The notes: generated by a model from the letters alone, not told the origin. 43,929 nucleotides of DNA from Desulfonatronospira sp. (GCA_003553695.1 PWFB01000117.1:1-43929), one strand, 5' to 3'; positions 1-9,275 are shown, numbered from the stretch's first letter. Program-made: numbers and translations.

Positions 1-31
1 ATGCCAGTCTTTCGTATTCCAGATTTTCCAT
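1..31 (-). CDS. Start of next gene in nuo cluster (partial; nuoJ expected)
   Basis: An ATG at bases 31-29 follows the nuoI stop directly and has an AGGAG Shine-Dalgarno site about six bases upstream. Only ten codons (beginning MENLEYERLA) lie in the window before the sequence ends. By conserved gene order a membrane subunit, NuoJ, would be expected after NuoI, but ten residues cannot confirm this. The tight junction implies translation coupled to nuoI. Confidence 0.45.
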   Translation of the reverse strand, partial: MENLEYERLA

Positions 32-571
32 TTACTGCTCCTTTTTCTGAGCCTGATATTGCAGTCTGGACAGCAGGTCGTAGACAAACTCCTGCCTGGT
101 GAATCCGGCTACATAGACGTCACTGGAGTACCTCAACGCCCCGGAAGGACAGCTCTCGACACACAGACCGCAAAGGCAGCAATAATTGTAGTCCAGAACA
201 AAGGACTGCAGTTCGGGCTTGGCCTTTTTGGGCGGAGCTTCCTTTTTTCCCTCTGGGCGTGCCTCGGACTCGGTCCCTGGAGCGTCCTTCTTTTCCTCCG
301 CCGCCTTCTTCTTGGGCTTGCTGGCCTTCAGGGAAATGCAGGCACCGGGGCAGATACGCACGCAATTGCTGCAGGCTATGCACTTGGACTTAGTGGGATC
401 TTCATCGCCTGGAACAAGCTCTATATGTCCACGGTAGCCTTCCAGATTGGTAATTTGACGCGGGTAATGCACGGTTATCTGGGGTGATTTGAAATTGACC
501 GCGGTCACCTTCATCCCCACCAGAAGGCTCCACATGCCCGACAGGGTTTCGCTCAAATTTTTGACTATCAT
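32..571 (-). CDS. nuoI: NADH-quinone oxidoreductase subunit I (two 4Fe-4S clusters)
   Basis: This is the ferredoxin-like subunit that carries clusters N6a and N6b and passes electrons toward NuoB in the peripheral arm of complex I. Two complete CxxCxxCxxxCP motifs are visible: Cys64, 67, 70, 74 and Cys131, 134, 137, 141. The protein is 179 residues. Between the motifs, residues 83-119 form a Lys/Glu/Ala/Pro-rich low-complexity stretch that makes the spacing about 30 residues longer than in E. coli NuoI. The start overlaps the nuoH stop by four bases (ATGA), as expected in an operon. No nuoE, F or G precedes it, so NuoI may lie near the electron entry point. Identity is secure; the role of the insert is unknown. 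Confidence 0.93.
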   Translation of the reverse strand: MIVKNLSETLSGMWSLLVGMKVTAVNFKSPQITVHYPRQITNLEGYRGHIELVPGDEDPTKSKCIACSNCVRICPGACISLKASKPKKKAAEEKKDAPGTESEARPEGKKEAPPKKAKPELQSFVLDYNYCCLCGLCVESCPSGALRYSSDVYVAGFTRQEFVYDLLSRLQYQAQKKEQ

Positions 572-1551
572 AAGGCAATCACCGCCAGGGTTATCAGTAG
601 GTTAAGAACGGCCAGAGGAATCAGCCATTTCCAGCAAATATTCAGCAGCTGATCAAAACGAACCCTTGGAAAAGTCCACCTGATCCAGATCATGATGAGC
701 AGAAGGACATAGACCTTGGCCAGAAACCACCATATTCCGGGAGCACCAGGTCCCTGAAATCCGCCCAGGAAAAGAATTGCCATGATGCAGGCTGCCACCA
801 CCATGTAGGCGTATTCCGCAAGAAAAAAGCAGGCAAAGGCCATGCCCGAATATTCGGTGTGAAATCCGGCGGTAAGTTCGCTTTCGGCCTCGGGCAGGTC
901 GAAGGGGTTCCTGTTGGTTTCGGCCAGGGCGCAGATAAAGAAGAGAACGAAGGCCAGGGGTTGATATACTATGTACCACTGCCACGGCCAGGCTCCCTGT
1001 CCGTCGGCGATGTCGAAAAGGTTGAAGGTCCCGGTCATGAAAACCACCGACAGAACCACCAGAAGCAGGGGGATTTCATAGGCCACGCCCTGAGAGATAT
1101 CCCTGGCCGCGCCTATGAGCCCGTACTTGTTCTGCGAGGCCCATCCGGCCAGGCACAGAGCCAGAACGTTGATCCCGGTGAAAGCCAGGATCAGAATCAG
1201 GCCCACATTGGTGTTGATGATCTGAAGCTTGGGTCCGAAGGGGATGACAATAAAGCAGACTATGGCCGGGGCAATGGATATCATCGGGGCCAGCCAGAAC
1301 AGGAAACTGTCAGCCCCCTTGGGGGTGAATATCTGCTTGCCCACCAGCTTGAGACCGTCGGCAATGGGCTGCAGGATTCCGTGGGGAAAGCAGGGCGGTC
1401 CCACTTCGTATGGACCGGGCCGTCTGTGGATGAAACCGGCCACTTTCCTTTCCAGATACACCAGGACCACTGCGTTGAGGCCGACAAAGGCCATGATGGC
1501 CAGCAGGCCCACGAAAATGATAATGAATTGCGTAGGTATTGCTTCTATCAT
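568..1551 (-). CDS. nuoH: NADH-quinone oxidoreductase subunit H
   Basis: This membrane subunit of complex I forms the junction between the peripheral and membrane arms and part of the quinone chamber. The 327 residues contain about eight hydrophobic helices. The conserved acidic loop is present as EAESELTAGFHTEYSG, matching the family's E-x-E-S-E-L-x-x-G-F pattern. The N-terminal region has the conserved ERKVAGFIHRRPGP motif. Its ATG overlaps the nuoD stop by four bases and its stop overlaps the nuoI start, so it lies inside a translationally coupled operon. Length and motifs are typical of the family. Confidence 0.95.
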   Translation of the reverse strand: MIEAIPTQFIIIFVGLLAIMAFVGLNAVVLVYLERKVAGFIHRRPGPYEVGPPCFPHGILQPIADGLKLVGKQIFTPKGADSFLFWLAPMISIAPAIVCFIVIPFGPKLQIINTNVGLILILAFTGINVLALCLAGWASQNKYGLIGAARDISQGVAYEIPLLLVVLSVVFMTGTFNLFDIADGQGAWPWQWYIVYQPLAFVLFFICALAETNRNPFDLPEAESELTAGFHTEYSGMAFACFFLAEYAYMVVAACIMAILFLGGFQGPGAPGIWWFLAKVYVLLLIMIWIRWTFPRVRFDQLLNICWKWLIPLAVLNLLITLAVIAL

Positions 1552-2708
1552 CTGTCTATCTCCGGTATTACCAGGTCAAGGCTTGCCAGAATCGCGATGG
1601 CATCCGAGATGAGCGTTCCCTGGGCGACTTCGGAAAAGAGGCTCAGGTTGGAGAAGCCGGGGGCCCTCAGCTTGAGGCGATATGGGGACTTACCTCCGTC
1701 GCTTACCAGATGCATCCCGATTTTGCCCCTGGCCCCTTCCACTGCGAAGTACACATCGCCCGCCGGGGGCTTGGGACGCTTGGGGGCTTTGGGCAGGATA
1801 TAATCGCCTTCAGGCAGGGTATCCAAAGCCTGCTCGATTATTTTGATACTCTCCTGTATCTCGTCCATGCGTACCAGATAACGTCCCATGGAGTCGCAGG
1901 AATCATAGACGGGGATATTGAAATCGAACCGGTCGTAAATGGAGTAGGGTTCTGCGCGCCGCACATCGTATGCCTGGCCGGATCCCCGCAGGACCGGTCC
2001 GGTGGCACCGTACTTGCGGCAGGTGTCAACGGGGATCTCTCCTATTTCTTCCAATCGTTTGCGCAGGATGAAGTTGTCCGTGACCAGATCCTTGAACATC
2101 TTGGCTCTGTCCTTTAGCCTGGCGCATTCTGCCCTGGTATCTTCAATGAACTTGTCGTCGATGTCTGCGGATACCCCACCGAACCGGTAGTAACAGTATG
2201 TCAGCCTGGACCCTGTGTTGCGCTGCATGATGTCCTGGATCCTTTCCCGGTCGTCAAAGGCATACATTATTGGGGTGAAGGCACCCAGGTCCAGGAGAAT
2301 GGCCCCCCACCACAGAAGATGCGAGGATATCCGGTTGAGTTCGCAGGTTATGACCCTGATGTATTCGGCCCTTTCCGGGACCTCGATGCCCATGAGCCTT
2401 TCCACTGCGGCCACGTGAGCCCAGTTCCAGGCCAGGGCATGCAGATAGTCGGTACGCCCCGGATTGGGCAGGTACTGGGGATAGCTCATTACTTCGGCCA
2501 TCTTTTCATGCATGCGATGGATATACCCCAGGACCGGCTCGGCCCTTATAATATATTCACCATCGATTTCCAGCAGGATGCGCAGCACTCCGTGGGTGGA
2601 AGGGTGCTGAGGCCCCATGTTCAGGACCAGGGTATCCTCGCGCTCGGTGGGCTGGAACCTCTGGGAATAAAAATCCCCCTGTGTGTCTAATCTCAGATCA
2701 AGGTTCAT
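1548..2708 (-). CDS. nuoD: NADH-quinone oxidoreductase subunit D (49 kDa)
   Basis: This peripheral-arm subunit, related to the large subunit of NiFe hydrogenases, lines the quinone-binding site next to cluster N2 of NuoB. The 386 residues include the signature NMGPQHPSTHGVLR near the N-terminus, followed by a YIHRMHEKMAE segment and a YLHALAWN segment. NuoC and NuoD are separate genes here, not the fused NuoCD of enterobacteria. The ATG overlaps the nuoC stop by four bases. The next gene is nuoH, so the usual nuoE-F-G block is missing at this place. Confidence 0.95.
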   Translation of the reverse strand: MNLDLRLDTQGDFYSQRFQPTEREDTLVLNMGPQHPSTHGVLRILLEIDGEYIIRAEPVLGYIHRMHEKMAEVMSYPQYLPNPGRTDYLHALAWNWAHVAAVERLMGIEVPERAEYIRVITCELNRISSHLLWWGAILLDLGAFTPIMYAFDDRERIQDIMQRNTGSRLTYCYYRFGGVSADIDDKFIEDTRAECARLKDRAKMFKDLVTDNFILRKRLEEIGEIPVDTCRKYGATGPVLRGSGQAYDVRRAEPYSIYDRFDFNIPVYDSCDSMGRYLVRMDEIQESIKIIEQALDTLPEGDYILPKAPKRPKPPAGDVYFAVEGARGKIGMHLVSDGGKSPYRLKLRAPGFSNLSLFSEVAQGTLISDAIAILASLDLVIPEIDR

Positions 2709-3292
2709 GATTTATCCCTGCCTGGTTTGTTGGAACAATTGGTGATTGCCTGGATAAACTCCTGGCTGTCAACGGAAACTGGCGTGTGCGTCCGGTCCGG
2801 ATAAATCTGGTGCAGATCCTTGAGTGCGGATTCCTCTTTGAGTAGAGGCGGAGGTCCGTCATGGTCCGGAGCCAAAAGAAGGGGAAGCAGGTTGGGATGG
2901 TCCTTGAAACGTACCCCGAAAAAATCGAAGCACTCTCTCTCATGCCATGCCGCTCCGGGATAGATATCGTAAATTGAAGGGACTTCAGGATTTTCCCTGG
3001 AGATCATGACCCGGATTCCCACCCGGCCTGGCTGATCAAAACGATCAAAGTGATAGACCATCTGAAAGCCCTCCTGCATATCTACACAGGAAACGTCTTC
3101 AAGAAAGAAACCGGCCTGATCCAGTTTACCCACTGCGTCCAACAGGTCCTGGGGAGACAAGAAGAAGTCGGCATCATAACCTGTGTATGCAGGACCCTGA
3201 GGCTCTTCCTTCTTGGCTTCTTTCCCGACGGTTTTTTCAGCTTTTTTCGTTTTCTCGGCCGCCTGTTCCGGCTGGGCGTTTTCTTCGCTCAT
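2705..3292 (-). CDS. nuoC: NADH-quinone oxidoreductase subunit C (30 kDa)
   Basis: This is the peripheral-arm structural subunit that pairs with NuoD. The family signature is visible around YDIYPGAAWHERECFDFFGV and the following HPNLLPLLLA segment. I chose the ATG at 3292, seven bases after AAGGAGG; a TTG codon immediately upstream is closer to the site and less likely. The protein is 195 residues. The first 36 or so are a charged Glu/Lys/Ala-rich extension (SEENAQPEQAAEKTKKAEK...) with no counterpart in the core family. It ends overlapping nuoD. A gap of about 120 bases separates it from nuoB, larger than the other spacings in this operon. Confidence 0.93.
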   Translation of the reverse strand: MSEENAQPEQAAEKTKKAEKTVGKEAKKEEPQGPAYTGYDADFFLSPQDLLDAVGKLDQAGFFLEDVSCVDMQEGFQMVYHFDRFDQPGRVGIRVMISRENPEVPSIYDIYPGAAWHERECFDFFGVRFKDHPNLLPLLLAPDHDGPPPLLKEESALKDLHQIYPDRTHTPVSVDSQEFIQAITNCSNKPGRDKS

Positions 3293-3413
3293 CAACTTAC
3301 CTCCTTGGGCAGGGTGCAGAGAACATGCTCAGGTGCTAGTCGGCGTTATGAGCAGATACCACTTCAGCACTTACTATTGAGTGTTAACTTTAGATAACCG
3401 GATTTAATTGAGA

Positions 3414-3962
3414 TTACCATTGTTCGCTTTTGGTTGCTGTTTCAGGCACAGGCCACCAGCGTCTGCCGGTGATTTTTTTCTGGACCTGAAAGAGCCCCTC
3501 CAGCAGACCTTCAGGCCTGGGCGGGCATCCCGGCACATAGACATCCACCGGAATTATCCGGTCCACGCCTTCCACGATGCCGTACTGGTTCTTGTAGACA
3601 AAGGGTCCTCCGGAGATAGCACAATTGCCCATGGCAATAACCCATTTAGGGGAGGGCATCTGTTCGTAAAGCATGGTCACCAGGGGAGACAGCTTCTTGT
3701 TGACGGTACCGGCAACAATCATCAGATCCGACTGCCTGGGCGATGGCCTGAAAACTTCAGCCCCGAACCTGGCCGAATCAAATCTGGCCATGCCAAACCC
3801 CATCATTTCTATGGCGCAGCAGGCGAGACCGAAGGTCATGGGCCACAGAGACATGGCCCGGCATATGTTCAGGATCTTCTGAACCGGAGCATGGTCGATT
3901 ATGGGCTCGTCATAGCTGATGTCAGCATATGCATGTGTTAGGGTTTGATTTTCTTGGGCCAT
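3414..3962 (-). CDS. nuoB: NADH-quinone oxidoreductase subunit B (cluster N2)
   Basis: NuoB holds the terminal 4Fe-4S cluster N2, which reduces quinone. The cluster ligands are visible in order: the tandem Cys in [15 protein letters not shown], the Cys in [11 protein letters not shown] and the Cys in VPGCPPRPE. The 182-residue length is normal. The start ATG has GGAG seven bases upstream and lies inside the end of nuoA (25-base overlap), so the two are translationally coupled. The C-terminal segment after the last Cys is ordinary. Identity is secure. Confidence 0.95.
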   Translation of the reverse strand: MAQENQTLTHAYADISYDEPIIDHAPVQKILNICRAMSLWPMTFGLACCAIEMMGFGMARFDSARFGAEVFRPSPRQSDLMIVAGTVNKKLSPLVTMLYEQMPSPKWVIAMGNCAISGGPFVYKNQYGIVEGVDRIIPVDVYVPGCPPRPEGLLEGLFQVQKKITGRRWWPVPETATKSEQW

Positions 3963-4321
3963 GTAAAGACTCCTTTTTTCCAGAAATAGATGACCGAGGC
4001 AAAGAGAATGACGATAAAGATCAGCAGTTTTATGAAACTTACCAGATCAGGCGCCTCAACATAGTAGGTGGCTACCGGAAACAGAAACAGGACGTCCACG
4101 TCAAAGGCCAGAAATATCAGGGCATAGAAGTAGAAGTTTATCCCGAACTTGACCCATGCGGACCCATGGGGAATCATGCCGCATTCATAAGGCATCCGTA
4201 AGTTTTCAGCTTTGGTTTTGGGGGCAAGAAGGTGGGAAAGGAGGAACGGAACTACTGCAAAGAAGACAATGCCAAGAACAAAGAAATAGATAATCGCTAT
4301 ATGCAGCCAGGAAACGCTCAT
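3938..4321 (-). CDS. nuoA: NADH-quinone oxidoreductase subunit A
   Basis: NuoA is a small three-helix membrane subunit next to NuoH. The 127 residues show three hydrophobic segments and the conserved [15 protein letters not shown] motif between helices one and two, followed by an acidic [10 protein letters not shown] helix. An AAGGAAG site lies about 11 bases before the ATG. It is the first gene of the nuo operon. A candidate promoter lies about 75-105 bases upstream, in the long gap that separates it from tamB. Confidence 0.94.
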   Translation of the reverse strand: MSVSWLHIAIIYFFVLGIVFFAVVPFLLSHLLAPKTKAENLRMPYECGMIPHGSAWVKFGINFYFYALIFLAFDVDVLFLFPVATYYVEAPDLVSFIKLLIFIVILFASVIYFWKKGVFTWPKKIKP

Positions 4322-4898
4322 ATCGGCCTACTTCCTTTCGTTAGACATTTCAGGAATGAAAATCAGCCGGTTCATCATCATGGCGAAGCTGATAAAGACC
4401 TAGACAAGATCTTATGGTCATGTCAACCAAAAAAAGAAACTTTTTTAACAATTGGTCCAAAAAAAAGAGAACACCTTGTGCATTTGTTCACAAAAGGCAT
4501 TCCACTGGCTGTGCAAGACAGCCGGGAGTTTATTTTCGACGCAGGACAAACGATTATTATAAAAGACTGCCGTAACCTTACCAGCACTTACTCAAAAAAA
4601 ATGCCAATATGGTATACTTTGTGACAGCAGTATCATGCATATACACTCCAATGCAGTTTTTCTAAACAAATCTGCATACTGTCCCCTTTGATTCTCTGCC
4701 CTTCACACTGCATAGTACTACCCTGTCGGCAAACACATATGCAACTGCAAAAAGTCAAAAAACAGGTCTCGGCTCTTAAGGCTTTCTTTATAACTATTTG
4801 ATTTTTCTGACCATTGCCTGCCACGCGTCCTGCCACGCTTCTTAGTGTGGTTAGCATGTTCATCTGACTTCCATACGTTACACAGACAGCAACAAAGA
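4322..4898. other. Long intergenic region between tamB and nuoA
   Basis: This 577-base stretch is AT-richer than its neighbours and holds no gene I can support. It contains a candidate nuo promoter at 4397-4426, homopolymer runs of A or T at about 4430-4470, and a short inverted repeat (GGCTGT/ACAGCC) near 4507-4525 without a following T-run. It also has a short tandem-like repeat (two copies of about ten bases, CCTGCCACGC on the plus strand) near 4817-4840. A 76-codon open frame on the minus strand has no recognisable similarity. No clear terminator for tamB was found. Confidence 0.5.
4397..4426 (-). promoter_or_regulatory. Candidate sigma-70-type promoter for nuoABCDHI
   Basis: On the minus strand a consensus TTGACA (-35) lies at 4426-4421. 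A weaker TAGGTC (-10) follows at 4402-4397, giving 18 bases between the boxes. Transcription would begin about 70 bases before the nuoA start. The -35 match is perfect and the -10 match is poor, so this is only a candidate. Confidence 0.35.
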
Positions 4899-7800
4899 TC
4901 AGTAGTCACGCTTCCAGAAAAGAAACACCCCTCCGTCGGCATCTGTCTCCATACTTCCCTCCAGGGATATCCTCGGAGTAAGTTCAATCTCCACCGCCAC
5001 CTGGTCGGTTCCCGGAGCAGTCCCTTTTTTGACCTGCATATAAACCCTTTCATGCACATATCTGCCCAGGCCGAACTGCAGTTCGCCTTCATCATCCCTG
5101 GTAACCTGGATGTCGTCCACCCCCACAAGAGAACGGATCTGATCCATGACTCCTGGACCGGCCTCCCCTGTTGCCAGCGTACGGGCGGCGTTCAATAGGG
5201 TCAGGGCCTGAAATGGAGTAAGATCGGACAGGTCCCGCCCGAAAAGAATCCAGGCCAGAATCTCATCCTCATGCATGGGAGGATCAGACTCCAGGTCCAG
5301 AGCAGGGCTCAGGGCACGGCCATGGATCCGCACAGTTATATTCCTGTCCCTTTGGCGGTAGTGCGCTCTCATATCCAGGGTGGGGTCCGGGGGATATGCA
5401 CCGTCAAGATAAACCTGGGAATCACGGTCCAGATCGAACCTGCGGTCAAGAAATGTAAAACGGCCTCTAACAGGGCTCAGCTCCCCACGGATCCTTGGTT
5501 CATGGGCCTTGCCGTCAATATAGAGATATCCGCCCCATTCAGAATCAAGGCCCCGCCCGCGCACGTATACCCGGGCCGGAAAATTCAACTCCAGGTCCAG
5601 GTCCACAGGATAGGCTTCCATGTCCAGCTGCCTGGGGGGAGGAGGGAGATCGCTCGGGGGCTTGTTCTTCTCCGTCACATCCAGGTGCACCACCTCCGGA
5701 GGAGACCCCGGAGGGAGACGTGCATCGATTCTTCCAAAGGTCAAAGCCCCCTTTACCGATGCCCGGGTCGTATCGCCGGAAAGCTCCAGGTCACAGGAGG
5801 TTATATTAACCATAGCCAGAGGGTGTCTCAGAATGTTGGCATCCTGAATCTGCAGATCGAAATCCCAGGGCATGTTCACTTCCGGGTCCAGGTCTAGACT
5901 GCCACTGCCCCTGATCCTGCCCGCCTCCCCATCACTGGCCGTAAGTTTTTCCAGGAGCACCTGCTCGTTTCTGGCCCGGATAAGCGCATTAATATCCTTT
6001 AAGTAAACCCCGGCGATTGTATGTTCAAAAACTCCGTCATCCAGTTCTATTTGGCCGTCCAGAACAGGCTCCTGCAGTGTCCCGGAAATATCCACCTCTG
6101 ACTGTAAAAGACCTGTCAAGGTCATATCCGGAGGAAGGAAAAGAGGGGCCACCTCCCCCAGCTCAAGGGTGGAAACCAGCCTGCCCTGCAGGGAAGCCGG
6201 ATCCTGCAGTTCAAATACGGCCGGTTCCAGGGAAAAGACTGCAGGAAGGCTCAGATCCAGTCCCAGAAGTTCATCAGGACCCTGCAGCAAAGCGGCTTTG
6301 ATCTGCACTGCACCGTCTTCCAGGAGCAGGTCTGCACTCACGTCCAGATGGGGCATATCATCCATATCAGGATGAAGAGCCCTAAGCTCCCTTAGCCCAA
6401 TCCCTGCTTTGGCCACCGGCCTGGCAGGATTGCCCTGCACCTTGAACTCCCCGCCCAACCTGCCCTCAATCACTTCGAAGGCCTCCAGAGGGATCTGGCT
6501 CAGCAAAATATCGTGCAACTCTGCCTCAAAAAGTACTTCTTCAGAAGAAAGTCCGCCGTGAAATGTCATCCGGCCGTCTCCCCAGGCCAGCTCACCTGGA
6601 CTTATATTTATTTCTCCATCCCCCATCTTTACCCGAAAAGGCTTTAAAAGGGAAAAATCTTCATAGGCAAACCTGCCCTGCATTAAATCCAGACCGATGA
6701 TATGATCACCTCTGTCCAGTGAGTAGGAGGCATCAGCCTTGAGCTCTAAAGGGTACACAGCCCGTCCATCCAGACTGGTGGAAAGGCTCAGGTCAGTATC
6801 CTGTCCCTGAACGACGGTCTCCCAGGAACTCAGGTAGGCCTCCCCCAGATCCAGACCGGCCAGATTCAGCTCGACATTGTAGTTCCTGCCCGCAAAAAGA
6901 TCCTGCCCCTGCCCTGCAAGCTCCAGATAAACAACGCTCATGCTGTCCAGCACCATGTCCATAGCCTGGAAATCCAGAGTCCCATCCTGCCTGTCCTGTG
7001 TTTTGTCCAGAGAAATGCTGCCTTGAAGATCACCGTAGATTTCCAGCCCGGCCATACCGGCGAAGGCGTTCAGCTCAGGGACATCCACGTCCAGCGCACC
7101 TTGAGCCAGAAAAGTATCCAGGTCCAGCTCCAGGTCCCCGCGCACGCTGGAATCAAATCCGGATAGAAACAGGTTGGCCACTTTGAGATTTTTTTCAACC
7201 AGCTCAAAGTCGGAACCAAGTTCCACCCTCCCCGGCTCTGAATCCAGTGAGGCCTGGACTTTTCCCGAAAACCTCTCCCGGGTATACACCGAATTCAGGG
7301 AAGCCTGGATGTCCATGAGATCGAGATCCGCACCGGGCTTGAGCCCGGCAAGATCGGCATCCAGGTTCAGTTCCAGATCCTCCGGGCCTCCCCTGGCCGT
7401 GGCCTTTGCAGACAGACTGCCTGCCATCTCCCGGTTCAGTGCCGCCCCCAGAAACTCCAGGCTTTCCATGTCCAGGCCGGCCACCATGTCCATGTCCATT
7501 TTTTTCAGATCCACCAGCCCGGAAGCAACAAATGCGGCCTCCCTGGTGATAAGCTCCAGCTCTTCAAGCTTCAGAATATCAGGCTCAGACATGGATGCTG
7601 CGGCGGTCAGAACCGGTTTTTCCCCAACCAGGGCATTGAGAAGTTCCTGCCCTGAACTTAACTCTTCCCCGGACAGGGACAACTGCAGGTTGTAGGTCTC
7701 ATCGGCAATATTTCCGTAAGTATCGGCCTTGAAGTTAAGAGAGCCTGCAAGCTCCAGGTCCGCAGCTTCCTCGGGCATGAGATTTTCCAGGGCGAAAACC

Positions 7801-9275
7801 CTGCTTTCAAGTGTAGCCTCGAAGCCCTGATCCTCAAGGTCAATCCGTCCCCGGACAAGGGCTTCCAGGTCCCGGGAGACAAGCCTTAGCTCCTTTAAAT
7901 CCACCAGGCCGCTGTCGGCGTAATCCACATTAAAACCGATTTCCATTTCGCCGGGAAGCTGCGGGTAATGTTCAAACCCCAGGCCCTGGAGCATGATCCG
8001 GCCCCGGGCCAGAGCCTTGGTGCCGTTTACTTCACCTGGGTATTCAAGATCCGCCTGCAGGTAAAGACTTTCCAGATGAAGATCATGCCCCTTGAGTCCC
8101 TCCAGCCGGAGATTCACCTTGCCCGCAGGTGAGGTGACCGGCCCATGAAAGTCTGCTTTCATCTCTGCAGGACTACCGGAGTTGAATTCGGCCTTTTCCA
8201 GCAGTGGGTTTAGATCCTTTACCAGCATATCAGCACTGCCCTGCATAAACATTTCATCCAGGACAAGCTCGGCCCTGGAGTCAAGGCTGAAATGCTCAGA
8301 GTCCAGGTGCAGGCTTCTCAGGCTCACCAGGTTTTCTGAATAATCCATGCTCAGTTGCGTTTTCAGATGCAGAGGATGTTTCAGGTAAAAATCCAGGGGG
8401 TCAGGAGCAATGGCCGGGCTTATGGAAGCCTCTGCACCGACCGCAAGCTCCAGGCTCTCCTCCAGAAGCTTCAAATTGATGTCCATGGCCAGGTCCAGAA
8501 GATCTCCGCCCCTGACCGTCAATTTGCCCGGCCAGTCCTGGACAGGACCCCTGCCTTCCAGGACAAGTTCCAGGCTGTCGGGAATTTCTTCTGCAGGAAG
8601 GAGTTCAGGAAGTGTGGCCGAGTCAAAAAAACGAAGATATATCTCCAGCTCATGGGAATTGTGAGAAAAATCCATGGACATATCCAGGCTGGTTTCATCC
8701 CTGTCCAGCCGGCTGATGTTCAGACCGTCCACGGCAAAACCTCTCTGGTACGCTGACAACGCCCCCTGCATAAAAAACTCTGCTTCTTGCCCCAAAACCT
8801 CTTCTCCGATGCGCGCTCTATCCAGATACAGACTCTCCACGATGAGAGGCGGCAATGGCCACTTCCATTCAAGCTTCTCTTTTAGTTCATCAGGCACTTC
8901 AGGTTCTTCCATGGGCTCGGTGTGGGGGGTTCTGGACATGTAAAGGGCCGCGGCTCCCAGCTTTTTTATCACCATCCGCGCCTGCAGAAGATCTCTCCAG
9001 GACCATTCAAGCTCTGAATCCTGAACTTCCAGCCAGGCTCCGTCCTTATCGTGTATTTCTATGTTCTGGACCTGAAAATTGAAAGGAATGACGCCCGAAA
9101 TGCCCCTTATCTCCACCCGGCCGTCTTCCCAGACCAGGACCCGGTTCAGGGTGGACTCCAGATACTTCTGTCCTGACTCTGTCTGTAGCCAGGCTAGTGC
9201 CGCTCCCGCCAGAAGCACCAGCAGCATAAGCAGGATGCCCAGGGCAATAACTCCACGTTTAATATATTTTTTCAT
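4899..9275 (-). CDS. tamB: TamB-like translocation and assembly module protein
   Basis: A 1458-residue TamB/YtfN-family protein, an inner-membrane-anchored periplasmic beta-solenoid that bridges to the outer membrane and acts with TamA in envelope assembly or lipid transport. Residues 7-29 form one N-terminal transmembrane anchor (GVIALGILLMLLVLLAG...). The rest is repetitive beta-strand sequence rich in Leu, Asp, Glu and Gly. The conserved C-terminal TamB (DUF490) domain fills roughly the last 350 residues, including a YVRGRGLDSEWGG motif, and the protein ends in aromatic residues. Its ATG follows the tamA stop with no gap, so the pair is co-translated. The length is in the normal range for TamB. 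Confidence 0.92.
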   Translation of the reverse strand: MKKYIKRGVIALGILLMLLVLLAGAALAWLQTESGQKYLESTLNRVLVWEDGRVEIRGISGVIPFNFQVQNIEIHDKDGAWLEVQDSELEWSWRDLLQARMVIKKLGAAALYMSRTPHTEPMEEPEVPDELKEKLEWKWPLPPLIVESLYLDRARIGEEVLGQEAEFFMQGALSAYQRGFAVDGLNISRLDRDETSLDMSMDFSHNSHELEIYLRFFDSATLPELLPAEEIPDSLELVLEGRGPVQDWPGKLTVRGGDLLDLAMDINLKLLEESLELAVGAEASISPAIAPDPLDFYLKHPLHLKTQLSMDYSENLVSLRSLHLDSEHFSLDSRAELVLDEMFMQGSADMLVKDLNPLLEKAEFNSGSPAEMKADFHGPVTSPAGKVNLRLEGLKGHDLHLESLYLQADLEYPGEVNGTKALARGRIMLQGLGFEHYPQLPGEMEIGFNVDYADSGLVDLKELRLVSRDLEALVRGRIDLEDQGFEATLESRVFALENLMPEEAADLELAGSLNFKADTYGNIADETYNLQLSLSGEELSSGQELLNALVGEKPVLTAAASMSEPDILKLEELELITREAAFVASGLVDLKKMDMDMVAGLDMESLEFLGAALNREMAGSLSAKATARGGPEDLELNLDADLAGLKPGADLDLMDIQASLNSVYTRERFSGKVQASLDSEPGRVELGSDFELVEKNLKVANLFLSGFDSSVRGDLELDLDTFLAQGALDVDVPELNAFAGMAGLEIYGDLQGSISLDKTQDRQDGTLDFQAMDMVLDSMSVVYLELAGQGQDLFAGRNYNVELNLAGLDLGEAYLSSWETVVQGQDTDLSLSTSLDGRAVYPLELKADASYSLDRGDHIIGLDLMQGRFAYEDFSLLKPFRVKMGDGEINISPGELAWGDGRMTFHGGLSSEEVLFEAELHDILLSQIPLEAFEVIEGRLGGEFKVQGNPARPVAKAGIGLRELRALHPDMDDMPHLDVSADLLLEDGAVQIKAALLQGPDELLGLDLSLPAVFSLEPAVFELQDPASLQGRLVSTLELGEVAPLFLPPDMTLTGLLQSEVDISGTLQEPVLDGQIELDDGVFEHTIAGVYLKDINALIRARNEQVLLEKLTASDGEAGRIRGSGSLDLDPEVNMPWDFDLQIQDANILRHPLAMVNITSCDLELSGDTTRASVKGALTFGRIDARLPPGSPPEVVHLDVTEKNKPPSDLPPPPRQLDMEAYPVDLDLELNFPARVYVRGRGLDSEWGGYLYIDGKAHEPRIRGELSPVRGRFTFLDRRFDLDRDSQVYLDGAYPPDPTLDMRAHYRQRDRNITVRIHGRALSPALDLESDPPMHEDEILAWILFGRDLSDLTPFQALTLLNAARTLATGEAGPGVMDQIRSLVGVDDIQVTRDDEGELQFGLGRYVHERVYMQVKKGTAPGTDQVAVEIELTPRISLEGSMETDADGGVFLFWKRDY

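Noticed and set aside
859-1803. Long plus-strand open frame opposite nuoH/nuoD
   Set aside because: Antisense shadow of two clear nuo genes, with biased low-complexity composition.
4633-4863. 76-codon minus-strand open frame in the tamB-nuoA gap
   Set aside because: No recognisable similarity, unusual composition with many Cys, and no good ribosome site; likely chance.
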